From positions 227,626,636 to 227,690,635 of the forward strand of contig JAHLJT010000631.1 of assembly GCA_031308135.1 (NCBI GenBank): 64,000 bases of DNA, written 5' to 3'. This document shows, piece after piece, positions 23,960 to 35,734 of the stretch. Every line of letters begins with the position of its first letter. Position 1 is the first letter of the stretch. Under the pieces are notes generated by a model. The model was not told the origin of the DNA, did not search any database, and was given only the letters and a program-made list of their open reading frames with translations. Source of the stretch: Acheta domesticus. Lineage: Eukaryota; Arthropoda; Insecta; Orthoptera; Gryllidae. Made by a program: the position numbers and the translations under genes.

Positions 23960-26180
23960 TATTTATAGATCAGTATTATGTGTTTCCACAACACGCCCAA
24001 GCAAGAAAGTAATGTATGAAAGTATTCTTTGATGTTTCACACATTATATTTATCATTATATATCTATATAACTAGAAAAAACCTGGCAGACGTTGTTCTG
24101 CCCTTCATCTCCCTCTTTCCCCTCCCATCCCAACTCTCACTGTCTCTCCCTCCCTCTCTCACCCTGTCCGTCTGTCTTTCTCTATTCAATGTGGGTAATT
24201 AAATGTCTCCACATTTAATGTGGGTAAAAGCGTGTAGTATTCTTTCTTCACAACGTGTTTGCAACTATGCAGTTTGAATACTAGTCGCGTTTTTATAAAG
24301 TTCTTACTGAAGTGCTTTCTTATAAAAATGAATTGGTAATTACCCGGTGGATAGCCTCAAAGTTGTTTATCGTGAACGCGAGGGCTGAAGACACGAGCGT
24401 CGCTGTGACTTGGATCCGGGTGAAAAAAACAAGAAAAGTTGCCTTTGAAAGTAATTTGGAATTATAATGCGGCGGCGACAGAGCGTATGAGGGCGTTTGC
24501 AAACTTGACGAGCCGTGAAAACCGCCTATCGGTAAGTTTTATTAATTTATCAGAGCAATTAGAGTAATTTGAGAGAGGGCTTAAGGAGACCTCCTCCTCC
24601 TCCTCCTCCTTCCTCTCCCCCTCCCCCTCGCCCCGCTTCTCTAGGGTGTACCGTGTACCCTATATTAACCCTGACAATTTTTGACACATGGATGATCCTC
24701 CCACGGAATCACTTATACACAAGAAATGAAGAGTTTTTCTTCTTCACGCATACTCCGTAGTTACATCAGTTTACAGCCGTAGAGCCATCCACAGAATTCA
24801 CGTGACACGTCCTCTTTGAACCCCAGAATGTTGAGGGATTACTGTATATATGAAAGCACAAAATATTTGTTAAGGGAAAAATAATTCATTTTATATCTAT
24901 TGTTATGTCATTTACGTTTTTATACATTCGAATGTAAGGTATATTTATTAAAACAAATAATATTTTATATTCATTTCATCATTACATAATAAAAACGCAT
25001 ATGCGAATCAAAATTGAAATGGGCACTGTTCTTCCCCGCGTGAAAACGTCCTTTCGTCGTTGGGCACAATTTATGGTGTAACAGTTGATGTAAGCCGCCA
25101 TGGCCTCTGAATTGGGTGAAACAATTGGCGGCCAAACAACGGTGCCCACTGCAAATCAGCCTATTCAACTCCTTGCCCTATCGCCACACACGGGTAGAGT
25201 TTTCAGAAATTCGAAATACATAATTAATTATAATATACTTCATTTATACACCACATAAAATGAGGGAAAATTAATAAATTTATAAAATGTTTGCGCCATA
25301 GAAAAACGCTTTAACTTATTATAAGCCTAGAAATTATAAAAATAAATGTTTTTAATTGACTTTAATTCTATCACTGGCATACGAAAGAGATCAAATGCAT
25401 AATTATTTCAATTAACAGAACCTTCCTTCCATTTCCTTTACCTTCCTGGAAGAACATTTAGGACGGTGAGATATCAACGTCGGAAGTGGGGGTAATCGAC
25501 TTGCCCCCTGAGACGCCAGTGATGTTTGCAATGCGAATCAGAGGCCAGAGCTCCCCCCCCCCCCGCCCATGACTTATAGGTTACTTCTTTTCTTTGTGTA
25601 AAGAATTAGGAGGAAAGCGAGCTTGGGGTATCTAAAGATCCAAAGAATGTCAAATTCAAAAACAAATGACATCCTCGGTCTAGATCTAGATAAAAAATAG
25701 AGGTTGGGTGTCAAACGGCTGGAATTGGTAAAAGTGGAAATGATTTAAACGTACATTTTTAACCAAACTAGAAGAAAATACAAATAGACTTCAAGAAAGA
25801 AAGCTTAGAAAGTCAAATATGTCTTAAAATATATTTACGTGAAAAGGAGAAATAAATATTCGTCATAATTGTTATGTTTTCATTATTTTTATTATACACA
25901 TGTCAAAAGCCGAAGACCATCTACAAAAATTACAGGTACCGCTAGATTGCTTGTACATTGGTCAACGTACAAATCTCGCAAATCGCAAAAATATTTTGCC
26001 TTATTCAACAAGACATACCGCCAGACTGCCACGAGTTTGAGCTATACTAAACGGTGGCGAGAGCTCCGGTGACGCCTCCAGCATTTATTCGACGCGGTCG
26101 GCGCACACCGACAAAAGGCCAAGTTTCGGTATCGTTCGTTCTCGATAATGGTAGTTCCGGAACTGGCGTTCTCGGACACA
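23960..26180. other. no recognised gene
   Basis: AT-rich apart from simple CT and CCT tracts and a C run at 25553-25564. Short ORFs only. Confidence 0.35.
24095..24185 (+). repeat. CT-rich low-complexity tract
   Basis: CTCCCTCCCTCTCTC-type sequence; another CCTCCT run at 24588-24635. Confidence 0.8.
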
Positions 26181-26184
26181 GTGA

Positions 26185-26224
26185 GGTCCGATTAAATTAA
26201 GAAGGTAATTGACAGTTCTGTGAG
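26185..26224 (+). mobile_element. GGTCCGATTAAA-family MITE, solo end
   Basis: GGTCCGATTAAATTAAGAAG followed by GTAATTGACAGTTCTGTGAG matches the right arm of the copy at 40898-41290. No opposite arm was found nearby. Confidence 0.55.
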
Positions 26225-27059
26225 ATGAACTAACACGTAGCCCGCCAGATCAAATGTAAGACGTCGAAAGGCAAAGAAGGCAAAGAAGTTTTATATACCC
26301 TCTTTTTTCGCAGCTAGCACGCGGTTTTGGAAGGAATTTTTTAGTCCGATGCTGTACGTTTAAAATGCAAATTCTGAGCTGGTAATAAAGGCCAAAGATT
26401 GTTATTAAATACCAATCTCCCGCCACGGCGCCAAATTTTGAATAATTTTTTATGCCAATGTGCCAACAGTAGTTGATGTGATAATGAACAGAAAAGTACA
26501 ATCACTGAAACATTATTTCAAAAACTTAAACCTTCTCAAATGTTTTCATTTACTATTTATAAAACATCAATTTCAAAGTCATAGAGAAAGTATAATCTTC
26601 TACTCGCGTAGAATGGCTATTATTCACTCGTAGAAATTCCGACACTCGCTCCTACATCGCTCGTGTTGTAAACATCAGCTTGTGAAATATAGCTATCATT
26701 CTACTCTCGTTTAAGAATATACTAATTCAAAATAAGAGAACTTCGTGACGGGCCAGATCAACCCAAGAATGCATTTTGGAAAAGAAACGGGGGCATTTTT
26801 CGTGCTTGTGTTATTCCCAAATGGACTGACTGACCGAGAGATAGTCAGGCGTTTGGAAAAACAATTTTTCGATATCAGAGTACCCCCAAATTTTTAAAAA
26901 AAAGTGTATTTACTTATTGTTGAGTAAATTATTACATTTTCATTTGCATTTTGTTGGCTTATGTACTAAACTAACTACTATTTGATGTAGGGGACTCATA
27001 GAGCACCTACTATTTTATCTACTGTGTGGAGAAAATATTTAAAAATGCTTCTAGTGGGA

Positions 27060-27440
27060 ATCTGTTTTTAATACGGGTTGGTAAATAATTGACTGATGCT
27101 AGGTTATAGTGGGCGGCTTGGGTATTGAGTTTATATTTGAAAATAAATTATTAGAGAGGTGGGCTATGTGATGGGTAATAGTTGGTAGATTCAATTCTTT
27201 GTGGAGTTGTCTATTTGATATGAACCAGGGAACATTTGTTACTATTAGGAGGAATTTGTTTTGCATCACTTGAATTTTATTTATGTTTGTTGGTGAGGCA
27301 TTTATCCATATTGGCACGCATAGAGCATGAGCGGACTGATTATTGTTTTATATAAGGCTATTGCATTGTTTAAAGATAGTTTACTTTTATTATTGAGTAA
27401 GGGCTTTAGTTGGATTAACTTTTATTATTGAGTAAGGGCT
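27060..27440 (-). pseudogene. Jockey-like LINE reverse transcriptase, C-terminal fragment
   Basis: The minus strand reads LYKTIISPLMLYAC then, after a frameshift, NINKIQVMQNKFLLIVTNVP and PWFISNRQLHKELNLPTI. This parallels the plus-strand copy at about 53470-53640 (LYKAIVLPIIMYACPIWY, NIKKIQTLQNKILRIAVNAP). A short tandem duplication of about 35 bp breaks it at 27385-27440. Confidence 0.7.
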
Positions 27441-27447
27441 CCGTTTA

Positions 27448-27492
27448 TTGTTACGGAGTAGTATATTCGTGCGTATACGAGAAAGTAAACAC
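27448..27492 (-). repeat. GTCY-core element, solo TACG end
   Basis: The minus strand reads TTTACTTTCTCGTATACGCA then CTACTCCGTAAC, the family's outer end without the rest. Confidence 0.5.
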
Positions 27493-27499
27493 TATATAT

Positions 27500-30030
27500 T
27501 GTCCTGTTTATTTATAATCCCATATTTACATTAAAAAAGTTATGTTATTTTAAAAATATTTTGAACTATATTTTACCTAAAATACATCTTCTTGACGATT
27601 TGAATGAGCAGGGGGTTTGTGAATGAAACCTAGGGTCAACGTTTCTATGGAGGAGAGTGATTATTTTTTATTGAAATACATCGGAACAATTCCAACATTT
27701 TCGTGTACTTAGTAAATGAAATTGATGAGGAAATGAATAAAGATGTGGCAATAGGGAACGTGTTTATATAGAGAACTGGAGAAATTATATTATTTAGTTA
27801 ACATATTAGAATAATTCAACTATACAGGGACATAGTTATGAAAAGAAATGACAGTCGTTTACTTGTTTTGACAACTAACAAAGGGGTTGAATACCCAGAG
27901 AACAAACCAAGAATGAAAAAAACAGATTAATGAAAACAAAAGAGATGTAGATTTATAAAAGTTATTGGCAGAAGTGATATGATCGCGGTAAGAGCTGTAG
28001 GCTGAGACGTGACATTTTTTTAAAGTCATTGGCAGAAGTGAGATGATAGGGTGACGAGATCGATGTTCAGACGCGACATGAACGGTTAATGGAAATATCG
28101 AAATTACGTAATTTTTATGTGTGGGTGGAGCAGAAATAGATTTTGCAGCCTACACGAAAATGGTTATTTATGGTAAATAGTCGCAGCAGACGACGGTCAA
28201 GAGTGCAGCACAGCCTGTCAACAGGGAAGTATAATCGCGAGGAAATAAGAACATTAAATCCGTCACAGATATCGTTGTTCAAGGCCCATGTTGTAAATTT
28301 AAGTTAAATAGAAGGTTAAGAAAGAAATTGTTATCCAAATTAGTTGATAGCCATCTCAAAAGAATTACTAAAATCTGAATTTTGGAAAAAGGAAAAAGTA
28401 AATTAAACAATTTTGAAAAGAGATCATTAAATGAAGACTGCGGTTGACAGTTCATGTCGCTGATGTTACAGAGAAATACTATTGTTGTTATTAATTGGAA
28501 TAGAGATAGTTCATAAACCCATCCTTTTCATTTTATATATGCTCGTAAATATAAGAATTATCAACCGGAGTCTTGTATAAGCAGTATTTTTCAGCCCACG
28601 GTACCAGAAAGAGAACCCTGAGAGTAAGTATGGTAATGTCACGAGAACGTCTGTGGACGCATTACTGAGCTAGCCTCCCAAATTATTGCGTCTATAATTC
28701 GGGGAGAATTTAAATGTTATATAATTCTTTGAGTGGGGTAGGAAGCATTACATTATTCCGTATGTTAAATTAAAACCAATAGTGTTTCAATATACATGTA
28801 AAATGCCCTCATCAGGGCGGTGTATCTCAAAAAGTTTGTCTACCCGATTTTTCTTACCGCCCCTCCCTACTGGCCAATAATAAACCGCGATTCCTTCTAT
28901 CTTAGAAGGCGTTTGTATTAATCGCCTCCCCTCTCTGGCACAATAAACAGTTGATGGCAAAAGGCCGCAGCGAGCACTGATGACAACTTTTCAAACGTGT
29001 CTTCACTGGCCGGCAAATCGAAACTATTTTCTGATGAAAACGATAACTTCTGTCCGTGATTTACTCCAAAAAATCTAAAGCAAGTGAACATCCATCATAG
29101 GAGATATCTCGAAGTTAAGTTAAACGCAAATTATTGAGAAAGTTGCAAAGACGACTGATTCTCCAGAGATTGGCATTACGTCATAAAACCTAGAGGCCGA
29201 TTTGGTAACTAATACCCCCACTCCACCCACATTTCTTCAATCCATCGGCTAAGAAAAAGTTGCGCGAGTAATATCAATCGCTGCGTTGATGTTCAACAAA
29301 CCCTCTAACATAACCAAAACTACAACTGTACATAACCTCTTCGATTTTAACATGCTTTCATTTATTTTCAATATTTGGCGCATTTTGTAACTCTGTTGGA
29401 GGTAATTTCATTCGTGGAATAGTCCTATTAAATCTAAAACACTTTGAATATCATTATCGTGGTCGAGCAAGGAGTATCTGTTGTTAATTGGAATATTGTG
29501 CAATGGGATAGTTCCAGGTGCAAGGGGTGATCGACCACTGTTCATTTGAATTTGGGCATAACAGCCGTTGGCTCTTTGCTAATGGCGATATTGTTGTATT
29601 ATACATATCTGATGTACTGGAGGCTGACTCTCTTAAGAAGATGGAGGCTTCTGGTGCATTGACTGGTTCACTCACTCGAATGGTTGCTCGGTATGTGGAT
29701 ATCGAAACTTAAGAAATGGTGAAGGATAATAGTTATTTCAATTACGTAGTGCTGAAATCACGGCCGTGACGAGCAGCGGAAACGAATAATTTGATTCTTC
29801 CAAGGTTGTGAGCTTACAGGTTAGACCTGTGTGTTACAGGTTAGACGTGGATAGTTGGACGATTATTTTCTTGCAAATCATAAACTTGAAGTAGACACTG
29901 CCTTCGCTTTTACGAACGAAGTTACAAAACGTAGTTGTAAGTAAAATTTTAATGGTAAAATGGAATTAAATAGTATTGTAGTGAAGGAATGTCTTGGCAC
30001 ACTCATTTTGGACAAAAACCTGACTATATC
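27500..30030. other. no recognised gene
   Basis: AT-rich intergenic sequence. 28930-28990 resembles 39645-39690 (CACAATAAACAGTTGA), a small dispersed repeat. A pair of overlapping short ORFs near 29484-29712 matches nothing I recognise. Confidence 0.35.
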
Positions 30031-30036
30031 CTTTTA

Positions 30037-32113
30037 GGCCTCATTCGCAATGCAAACTTAAACGTAAACGTAACGGAGCCGCAAAACCTAGAAATGAGTT
30101 TCTAGGCGAGATTATTCACAAGGCCTTGACATAACCGTAGACGTAAACTTACGAGTTCACGAGCATCAAGCTTTTACGTTATGTCGGAATTCTTTCAAAG
30201 ACGAATTAGAGAGCAGCATGGAAGGTTGATTTGAGATTGTGTTCAGGTAGTTTATGGGTTTTTCTATTGTTCGTTGCGTCTACATTGGACGCAACGCGTC
30301 TCTAAGCCCCTTGGGGGCTTTGAGCGCTTTGAGCTTTTCAGAGTAATCCTCTATTAACCGCCGTTACTCGCGCATATTTTTGTAACGCGATTACTCGCGC
30401 GTTATATTTTATCTAACAACTGTTTATGTTGTGTTTATTGTTTTACTGTTAATCAAATTTTTACATTAATATTTTCAGACATTTTTTATTGATTTCTATA
30501 ACTTGTATAGATGAAATAATGCATAAATATGACATGCAGGCTCATAATTTTTGCTTATAATAAGCAATCTACTCCAAATCATAGTCATGAAGTGAAATGT
30601 TATATAAAGCAAATTTATTTAAGAAAGGTGAATCATTGAATGCAATAAACAATATATTTTTACAACATTGAAACATATTGGGACATTTATGAACTAATAT
30701 AAGCTTCCTCAGAAATACACTCATTGCGAACAAAAAGTCTTTCTTGTGGGTTCTTTTCCGAGGGGTTGCAGCAAATATTACAACAATGCTGCGTGAACCT
30801 GGTTTGGACAAAAAGCGCATCTTCTTTTCTCCTTTTGCTGCTCCCCGTCATAACATTACTGTAAAAAGAAAACCAAAGAAACAGAAACTACAGCGAAGGG
30901 ATGGCGGACAATATTCTTGCTAAATCTATGAATGTTACTTTTGATTTAAGGTATAAAGAACAAGATCAAAGTGAGCCACTAAGCTTTTCTGATCTTCACG
31001 GAAACATTCAAGAGACAAAAAACAGTGTATAACTGACAAAAGAGTGGATGTGACAATCGTATCGAAATATAAAGCGGTTGCTCCCGCGTGAGAAAATATC
31101 TAACATGACGCGCTGCGCTAATCAGCACCTTCTCATATTGCTTCCCTTCGCAGGACTGCTAAGAACGATGAACAGATGCAGAGTTGAATCATACGGGAAG
31201 GGATTGCTAAAGCGTTATCTCCGTGCGTTGAAAGATGTCAATGTTATTGAAACAAATCCAGAATTGTTAGATTTTTTCTAACAGCGCGAGTAACGGCGGG
31301 TTAATGACCGTGCGGGAGTAATCCTTCATTAATATCAATTAATTGTATGTCATATACGTTACATGTCGTCGCAGTTGCCCAGAGGACCGCCAGGTAGAAT
31401 CTCCTCCGCAAGCACCTCTCTCTTGCGCGCCCCTGCGTCACTACCCAGCGGCCAGAATTGGGAAGGAATAAGGATTGAGGTAGGGTTTAGGAAACTTCAC
31501 AGTGGTTGGACTAGCCCTCGTGAAGCAGTCAAACTGGTTTTGTTTGAACAAATTTCACATGAGATCGACGAGAATAGAACCGGACCTCCTTGGTGAAAGG
31601 TAAGCGACTACGCTCTGAGCCACCAGATGACTACTATGGTTATGTCATTATTATTGTAATGTAGAGAACTAGTTTGCGAACGGTTTTGATGCGTGTAGTG
31701 AATTCAAAGTAAGAATTTGGACAATTTTTATTGTGACTTTAACTTGACATGGCGAATAAACTATTATGTTCGACGAATTAGTCGTGAATTAGGTCCAGAT
31801 GAAATCCTTGTATAAACAAGAATTTCGTGTCTTTTCAAGATAAAGTCCATGTGAGAACTACTATAACAGCTATTCACATATAAATAAAGACAAATCGATA
31901 CGAATGTCGAAGAAAAAGCCAGAAACCATGGTGGAATGATCTATTCACCATGCTAGAAAAGAATCGATCAAGTTTATTCAATTCTGATTGGTTCAGGCAA
32001 CACTTACGTTCCAGCTTACGTTCGTCATTGTGAATGCTTGTTTTACGTGTAGTACATTTTATGGTTAAGTTTACAGCATTGATTACGTTTACGTTTGCAT
32101 TGTAAATGAGGCC
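30037..32113. mobile_element. PIF/Harbinger-type DNA transposon, non-autonomous
   Basis: Inverted ends GGCCTCATTCGCAATGCAAA (left) and, read inward from the right, GGCCTCATTTACAATGCAAA, both followed by CGTAAACGTAA-like subterminal repeats. TTA lies directly outside both ends, the 3-bp target of this superfamily. No transposase or Myb-like gene survives. A piggyBac-like element sits inside. Confidence 0.8.
30358..31300. mobile_element. piggyBac-like element nested in the Harbinger element
   Basis: TTAA at 30354-30357 and 31301-31304 flank CCGCCGTTACTCGCGC and its inverse GCGCGAGTAACGGCGGG. ATTACTCGCGCG recurs just inside the left end. 943 bp; the short ORFs within (for example 31078-31281, ending GLLKRYLRALKDV and later LLDFF) are not recognisable as transposase. 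Confidence 0.75.
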
Positions 32114-32329
32114 TTAAACGCGCACCTGCCTATTGCCAACTCAGCTAAAGAGTTCTTAGAAGTCATTTATAAACTCAATTGTCATTTTAATTGCTTCTAA
32201 ACACAGTACACACTAATTAATAACAGATTTTCGATTCGCTATTAGTTTCGACTCGCTGAGTATGATCTACTGTCGCTGAATGTATTATTTTCACATTTTT
32301 CATCTAATAATGGTAATACACCTGGCGGT

Positions 32330-33566
32330 ATTTATTTCCAATTTCCAAATATATTTCTGAATTCTCTATTGACCCTCCATTACTTTATCAGAAAAGATTA
32401 AATCACATTCCTCTTTGGTCCTCGTTCACTCCTTCAATTAATCTAGATTTTACAAATATTCCACATTCAGATTTACCCTCATCTGCTATTTTTTCGTATT
32501 TTTCTTCAATTCAAGACAAATTCATTAATAACTAAATTTCTTTCACAGACGGTTCAAAACAAGAAGGTGGTGCTGGAGGTTCTATAATTTCATATCACCC
32601 TCAAATTAATTATGTTACTCGTTTACCAGACTTCTTTTCTATTTTTTCCTGCGAAGCCTGGGCAATTATTAAAGCTTTAGATCTCTTTTTATAAAAACAG
32701 AAAATCGTCAAATTGGTTATTTTCACAGATTCACTATCAGTAATATACGCTATTCAAAATAAACTATCAAAAATCCTTTCATTCAAGAAATTCAAGAACG
32801 TCTTCTATCCTTGGCCCAAAATCATTGTAACATCACCCTTACATGGATCCCTTCTCATCGAGGAATAAAGGGAAATGAAGATGCTGACTCCTCAGCAAAC
32901 AATGCTTCTAAACTCCCTTTACCCAATAACTCCATCTCTGGTTCTCTTCAAGACTTTAAAAAACTTCTTCAATCATCAGCATTAAAAATATGGGATTTGA
33001 AATGGAAATCAACACATTCAAAATTATGTCAAGTTAGAAATTCAGTACTAGATCCTCCTCTTCTTCTTCTGAACTTTAAAAGAAAACACCAAGTCATTTT
33101 ATCAAGGCTCCGAATTGGCCACTTCAATTTGAGTCACTGTTATTTATTTCAAAAGACGAATCCAGTTCCCTGTCCAAATTGTGGTCAAACTATTTCTACA
33201 TCCCACTTATTAGTGGAATGTCCTTTTACTACTAACCTCAGAAAAAAATTAAAAATTGATCCGGTTATCCATTCTCTATTGAATTCCACTCCAGAGTGTA
33301 AAAAAGTTATTAAATTCCTATGTGAAACAAAATTAGATAAATATATTTAATAGTTTCTTTATTGCTACAAAAAAAAACACATGTCTGTAATATCGAATGA
33401 AATCAGTTATATTGTTTGCTAAATATCTGTTTTATAATGTTTGCTAAATATCTCATTGTAATGTTTGTTTATGAAACTGTAATATTTTATTATGTAATAC
33501 TGTAAAGTTGGGATCGCTTATGACCAAGACGTTTCACAGCGATCTGAAATAAATTCAATAATAATA
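32330..33566 (+). pseudogene. 5'-truncated LINE: RNase H domain and C-terminus, broken
   Basis: The reading frame gives SFTDGSKQEGGAGGS, SCEAWAIIKALDL, VIFTDSLSVIYAI and LTWIPSHRGIKGNEDADSSA, the D-E-D-(H/D) catalytic pattern of a type-I RNase H as found in R1/I/LOA-type non-LTR retrotransposons. A downstream zinc-knuckle-like CPNCGQTISTSHLLVECP follows, ending at the stop at 33348-33350. The copy is dead: in-frame stops after INN (about 32534) and after DLFL (about 32693), and a one-base deletion in an A run near 32770. The region from 32811 to 33350 is open. The 3' end is an (AAT)n tail. 12-bp direct repeats ACACCTGGCGGT flank it at 32318-32329 and 33567-33578. Confidence 0.85.
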
Positions 33567-33864
33567 ACACCTGGCGGTTTAGCTCATTGGCCAGCGAGCT
33601 CGCTTTCCATGACGCGACCCCGGGTTCGATTAAGGCAAGATGGGTGCAATGTTATAGTGTGCGTTTTACTCGCAATTCCTGGTATATGTTGCTCTGTGAT
33701 GATGAGAAAATTCGCTTCTCAGGTTAAGATCAGAATCCGGCATGGAGATGTTTTCGTGCTAACAACACATAACCCATGGCCGCGAGGGCCGAGACGCTAC
33801 TGGTAGACCATGGCCCCTACACGGGCCGACGTGCCAAATGCAAACAAACAATAATAGTAAATAT
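33567..33864 (+). mobile_element. tRNA-derived SINE, copy A
   Basis: CGGTTTAGCTCATTGGCC (box A) and CCCGGGTTCGATTAAGG (box B), body with GTTGCTCTGTGATG, and the 3' end TACACGGGCCGACG followed by AAACAAACAATAATA. The LINE at 32330-33566 is inserted at its 5' end. Confidence 0.75.
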
Positions 33865-33865
33865 C

Positions 33866-34081
33866 GTTTGATTAAGGCAAGATGCGTGCATGATTATAGT
33901 GTGCGTTTTCCTTGCAATGCATGTTGCTCTGTAACGTTGAGAAAATTCACTTCTTAGGTTTAAGACCGGAATACGCCGTGGGGATGTCTTCGTGCTAACC
34001 ACACGTAACCCATGGCAGTGAGGCCGAGTCGTTGCTGCTAGGCTATGGCGCGTACACGGGCCGGCGAGCATTTACAAACAA

Positions 34082-34132
<51 letters not shown>
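33866..34132 (+). mobile_element. SINE copy B, 5'-truncated, with (AAT)n tail
   Basis: Starts at TTGATTAAGGCAAGATG, just past box B, and runs to GGGCCGGCGAGCATTTAC and an (AAT) array at 34082-34132. Confidence 0.75.
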
Positions 34133-34133
<1 letters not shown>

Positions 34134-34134
34134 G

Positions 34135-34485
34135 ACAAGACCATCATTGCAAACAGGCCAGATATTACAGTGCTACATAAAATCAGAAAGGAAGTCACCA
34201 TCATCGACATCACAGTTCCATTAGCACATAATCTCCACTCAGCGTATTCCAATAAAATATCAAAATACCGAGAACTTGCGGAAGAGATCAAGAAGATTTG
34301 GAAGGTTGAAAAAGTGCATATCCATCCCCTGACAATTTCTGCCACCGGGATAGTAACAAAATCCCTCATTAAACAGCTACAGGAACTGGATATAAGGCAT
34401 GTACTGGCAGCAATTCAGAAAGCTATTGTTCTGGACACATGTCGCATTGTGAGGAAAACAATTACTGATATGTCTGACATGTAGT
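34135..34485 (+). pseudogene. R2-type (restriction-like endonuclease) retrotransposon, C-terminal fragment
   Basis: An open frame runs from the AAT array to a TAG at 34482. It reads DKTIIANRPDITVLH, VTIIDITVPLAHNL and KISKYRELAEEIKKIW, then ISATGIVTKSLIKQL. The RPD...IDI arrangement is the PD-(D/E)XK nuclease signature found at the C-terminus of R2/CRE/Dong-type non-LTR retrotransposons that lack an APE endonuclease. Only this last domain, about 117 residues, is present; no reverse transcriptase lies upstream. It is followed by AT-rich sequence with AATAATAAT, like a LINE 3' tail, and sits between two SINE copies. Confidence 0.75.
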
Positions 34486-34639
34486 ATAGAAGGACCTGAG
34501 AGAAAAAACACAGATCTCGCTCGATACTTGCTCATCGGAGCCGTGCGAGTGAGCCTAGCCACAGCAACACTAGTGGCAGGTGAATGTTTCCCCCCCGCGT
34601 GGGAGAAGTGCAAAAGTCATAATAATAATTATAAAAATA

Positions 34640-34972
34640 ATACTGCCCTAACGTGTTGGTCATTGGTCAGCGTGCTCGCTTTCAATGACACGACTCCTGG
34701 TTCGCTTAAGACAAGATAAGTGCAAGATTATAGTGTGCGTTTTTCTTGCAATGTCCCAGTATATGTTGCTCTGTAACGTTGAGAAAATTCACTTCTTAGG
34801 TTTAAGACCGGAATACGGCGTGGGGATGTCTTCGTGTTAACCACACGTAAACCCATGGCCGCGAGGCCGAGTCGTTGCTGTTAGGCTATGGCGCGTACAC
34901 GGGCCGACGAGCATTTACAAACAAATAATAATAATAATAATATAATAATAATAATAATGATAATAATAATAA
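34640..34972 (+). mobile_element. SINE copy C with (AAT)n tail
   Basis: GTTGGTCATTGGTCAGCGTG (box A region), CTCCTGGTTCGCTTAAG (box B, one base off), same body as copies A and B, AAT tail at 34922-34972. It forms a tandem pair with copy D. Confidence 0.75.
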
Positions 34973-35248
34973 TACTGCCCAAACGTGTTGGTCATTGGTC
35001 ATCGTGCTCGCTTTCAATGACAAGACTCCTGGTTCGCTTAAGACAAGATAAGTGCAAGATTATAGTGTGCATTTTTCTTGCAATGTCCCAGTATATGTTG
35101 CTCTGTAACGTTTAAAAAATTCACTTCTTAGGTTTAAGACCGGAATACGGCATGGGGATGCCTTCGTGCTAACCACACGTAACCCATGGCCGCGATGCTG
35201 CTGGTAGACCATGGCCCGTACACGGGCAGACGCGCCTAATTCAAACAA
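34973..35248 (+). mobile_element. SINE copy D
   Basis: Near-identical to copy C from TACTGCCC through the body, with a short deletion near 35190. The two are head to tail with no other sequence between. Confidence 0.75.
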
Positions 35249-35249
35249 T

Positions 35250-35395
35250 AGGTAGTTTTGGCATCCCTCCAACGTTAAGTTCTATCGATCTTCTGCACAT
35301 GCGCAGTGCAAGTTTCGCATCACTTTAGCGCACCTGCGCATTCGCAGAAGATCGATAGTACTTCACGTTCGAGGGTGCAAAAGCTCTCTACAATA
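35250..35395. mobile_element. hairpin MITE about 870 bp upstream of gene 2
   Basis: CTATCGATCTTCTGC and its perfect inverse GCAGAAGATCGATAG, with AACGTTAAGT / ACTTCACGTT outside them, give arms of about 55 bp. No coding content. It abuts SINE copy D. Confidence 0.65.
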
Positions 35396-35734
35396 GTAAA
35401 TATCGTTATTTTTGTGCAACTTAGTCTGACCGACTGTCCGACTAAAATTCAAACTGACCACTGAATGAAGGCAAAATACTGCTCGTCGCTGCTGGCCAGG
35501 TGGCTTCAAGATGACTTCCGAGATGCGCAATTAGTGGGAAGCGTCGCATGTGCGTTCCCGGACTTCCTTTGGCCGCTAGTCTGGTAGGACTGCGAGCGGC
35601 GAGGCGGTCGGCTGTTTTTCAGAGAACGCTACGAGCTTCTACCGACACGCCACGTTCTCTGAGTAATGTCGCGTAATTTCAGAGATTTCAACGCCTCTCG
35701 CCGTGACCTCCGCGCAACTGTGCGGAGGTGCGGA

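Noticed and set aside
29484..29712. Overlapping ORFs of about 64 residues on opposite strands
   Set aside because: No recognisable family, no splice context; chance or old transposon sequence.
31078..31281. 67-residue ORF inside the piggyBac-like element as transposase C-terminus
   Set aside because: No DDD catalytic region or cysteine-rich tail could be seen.
33590..33650. Possible tRNA genes at the box A/box B pairs (also near 9780, 15440, 17340, 49950)
   Set aside because: No closed cloverleaf or anticodon arm, and each is followed by a repeated body; these are SINE heads.
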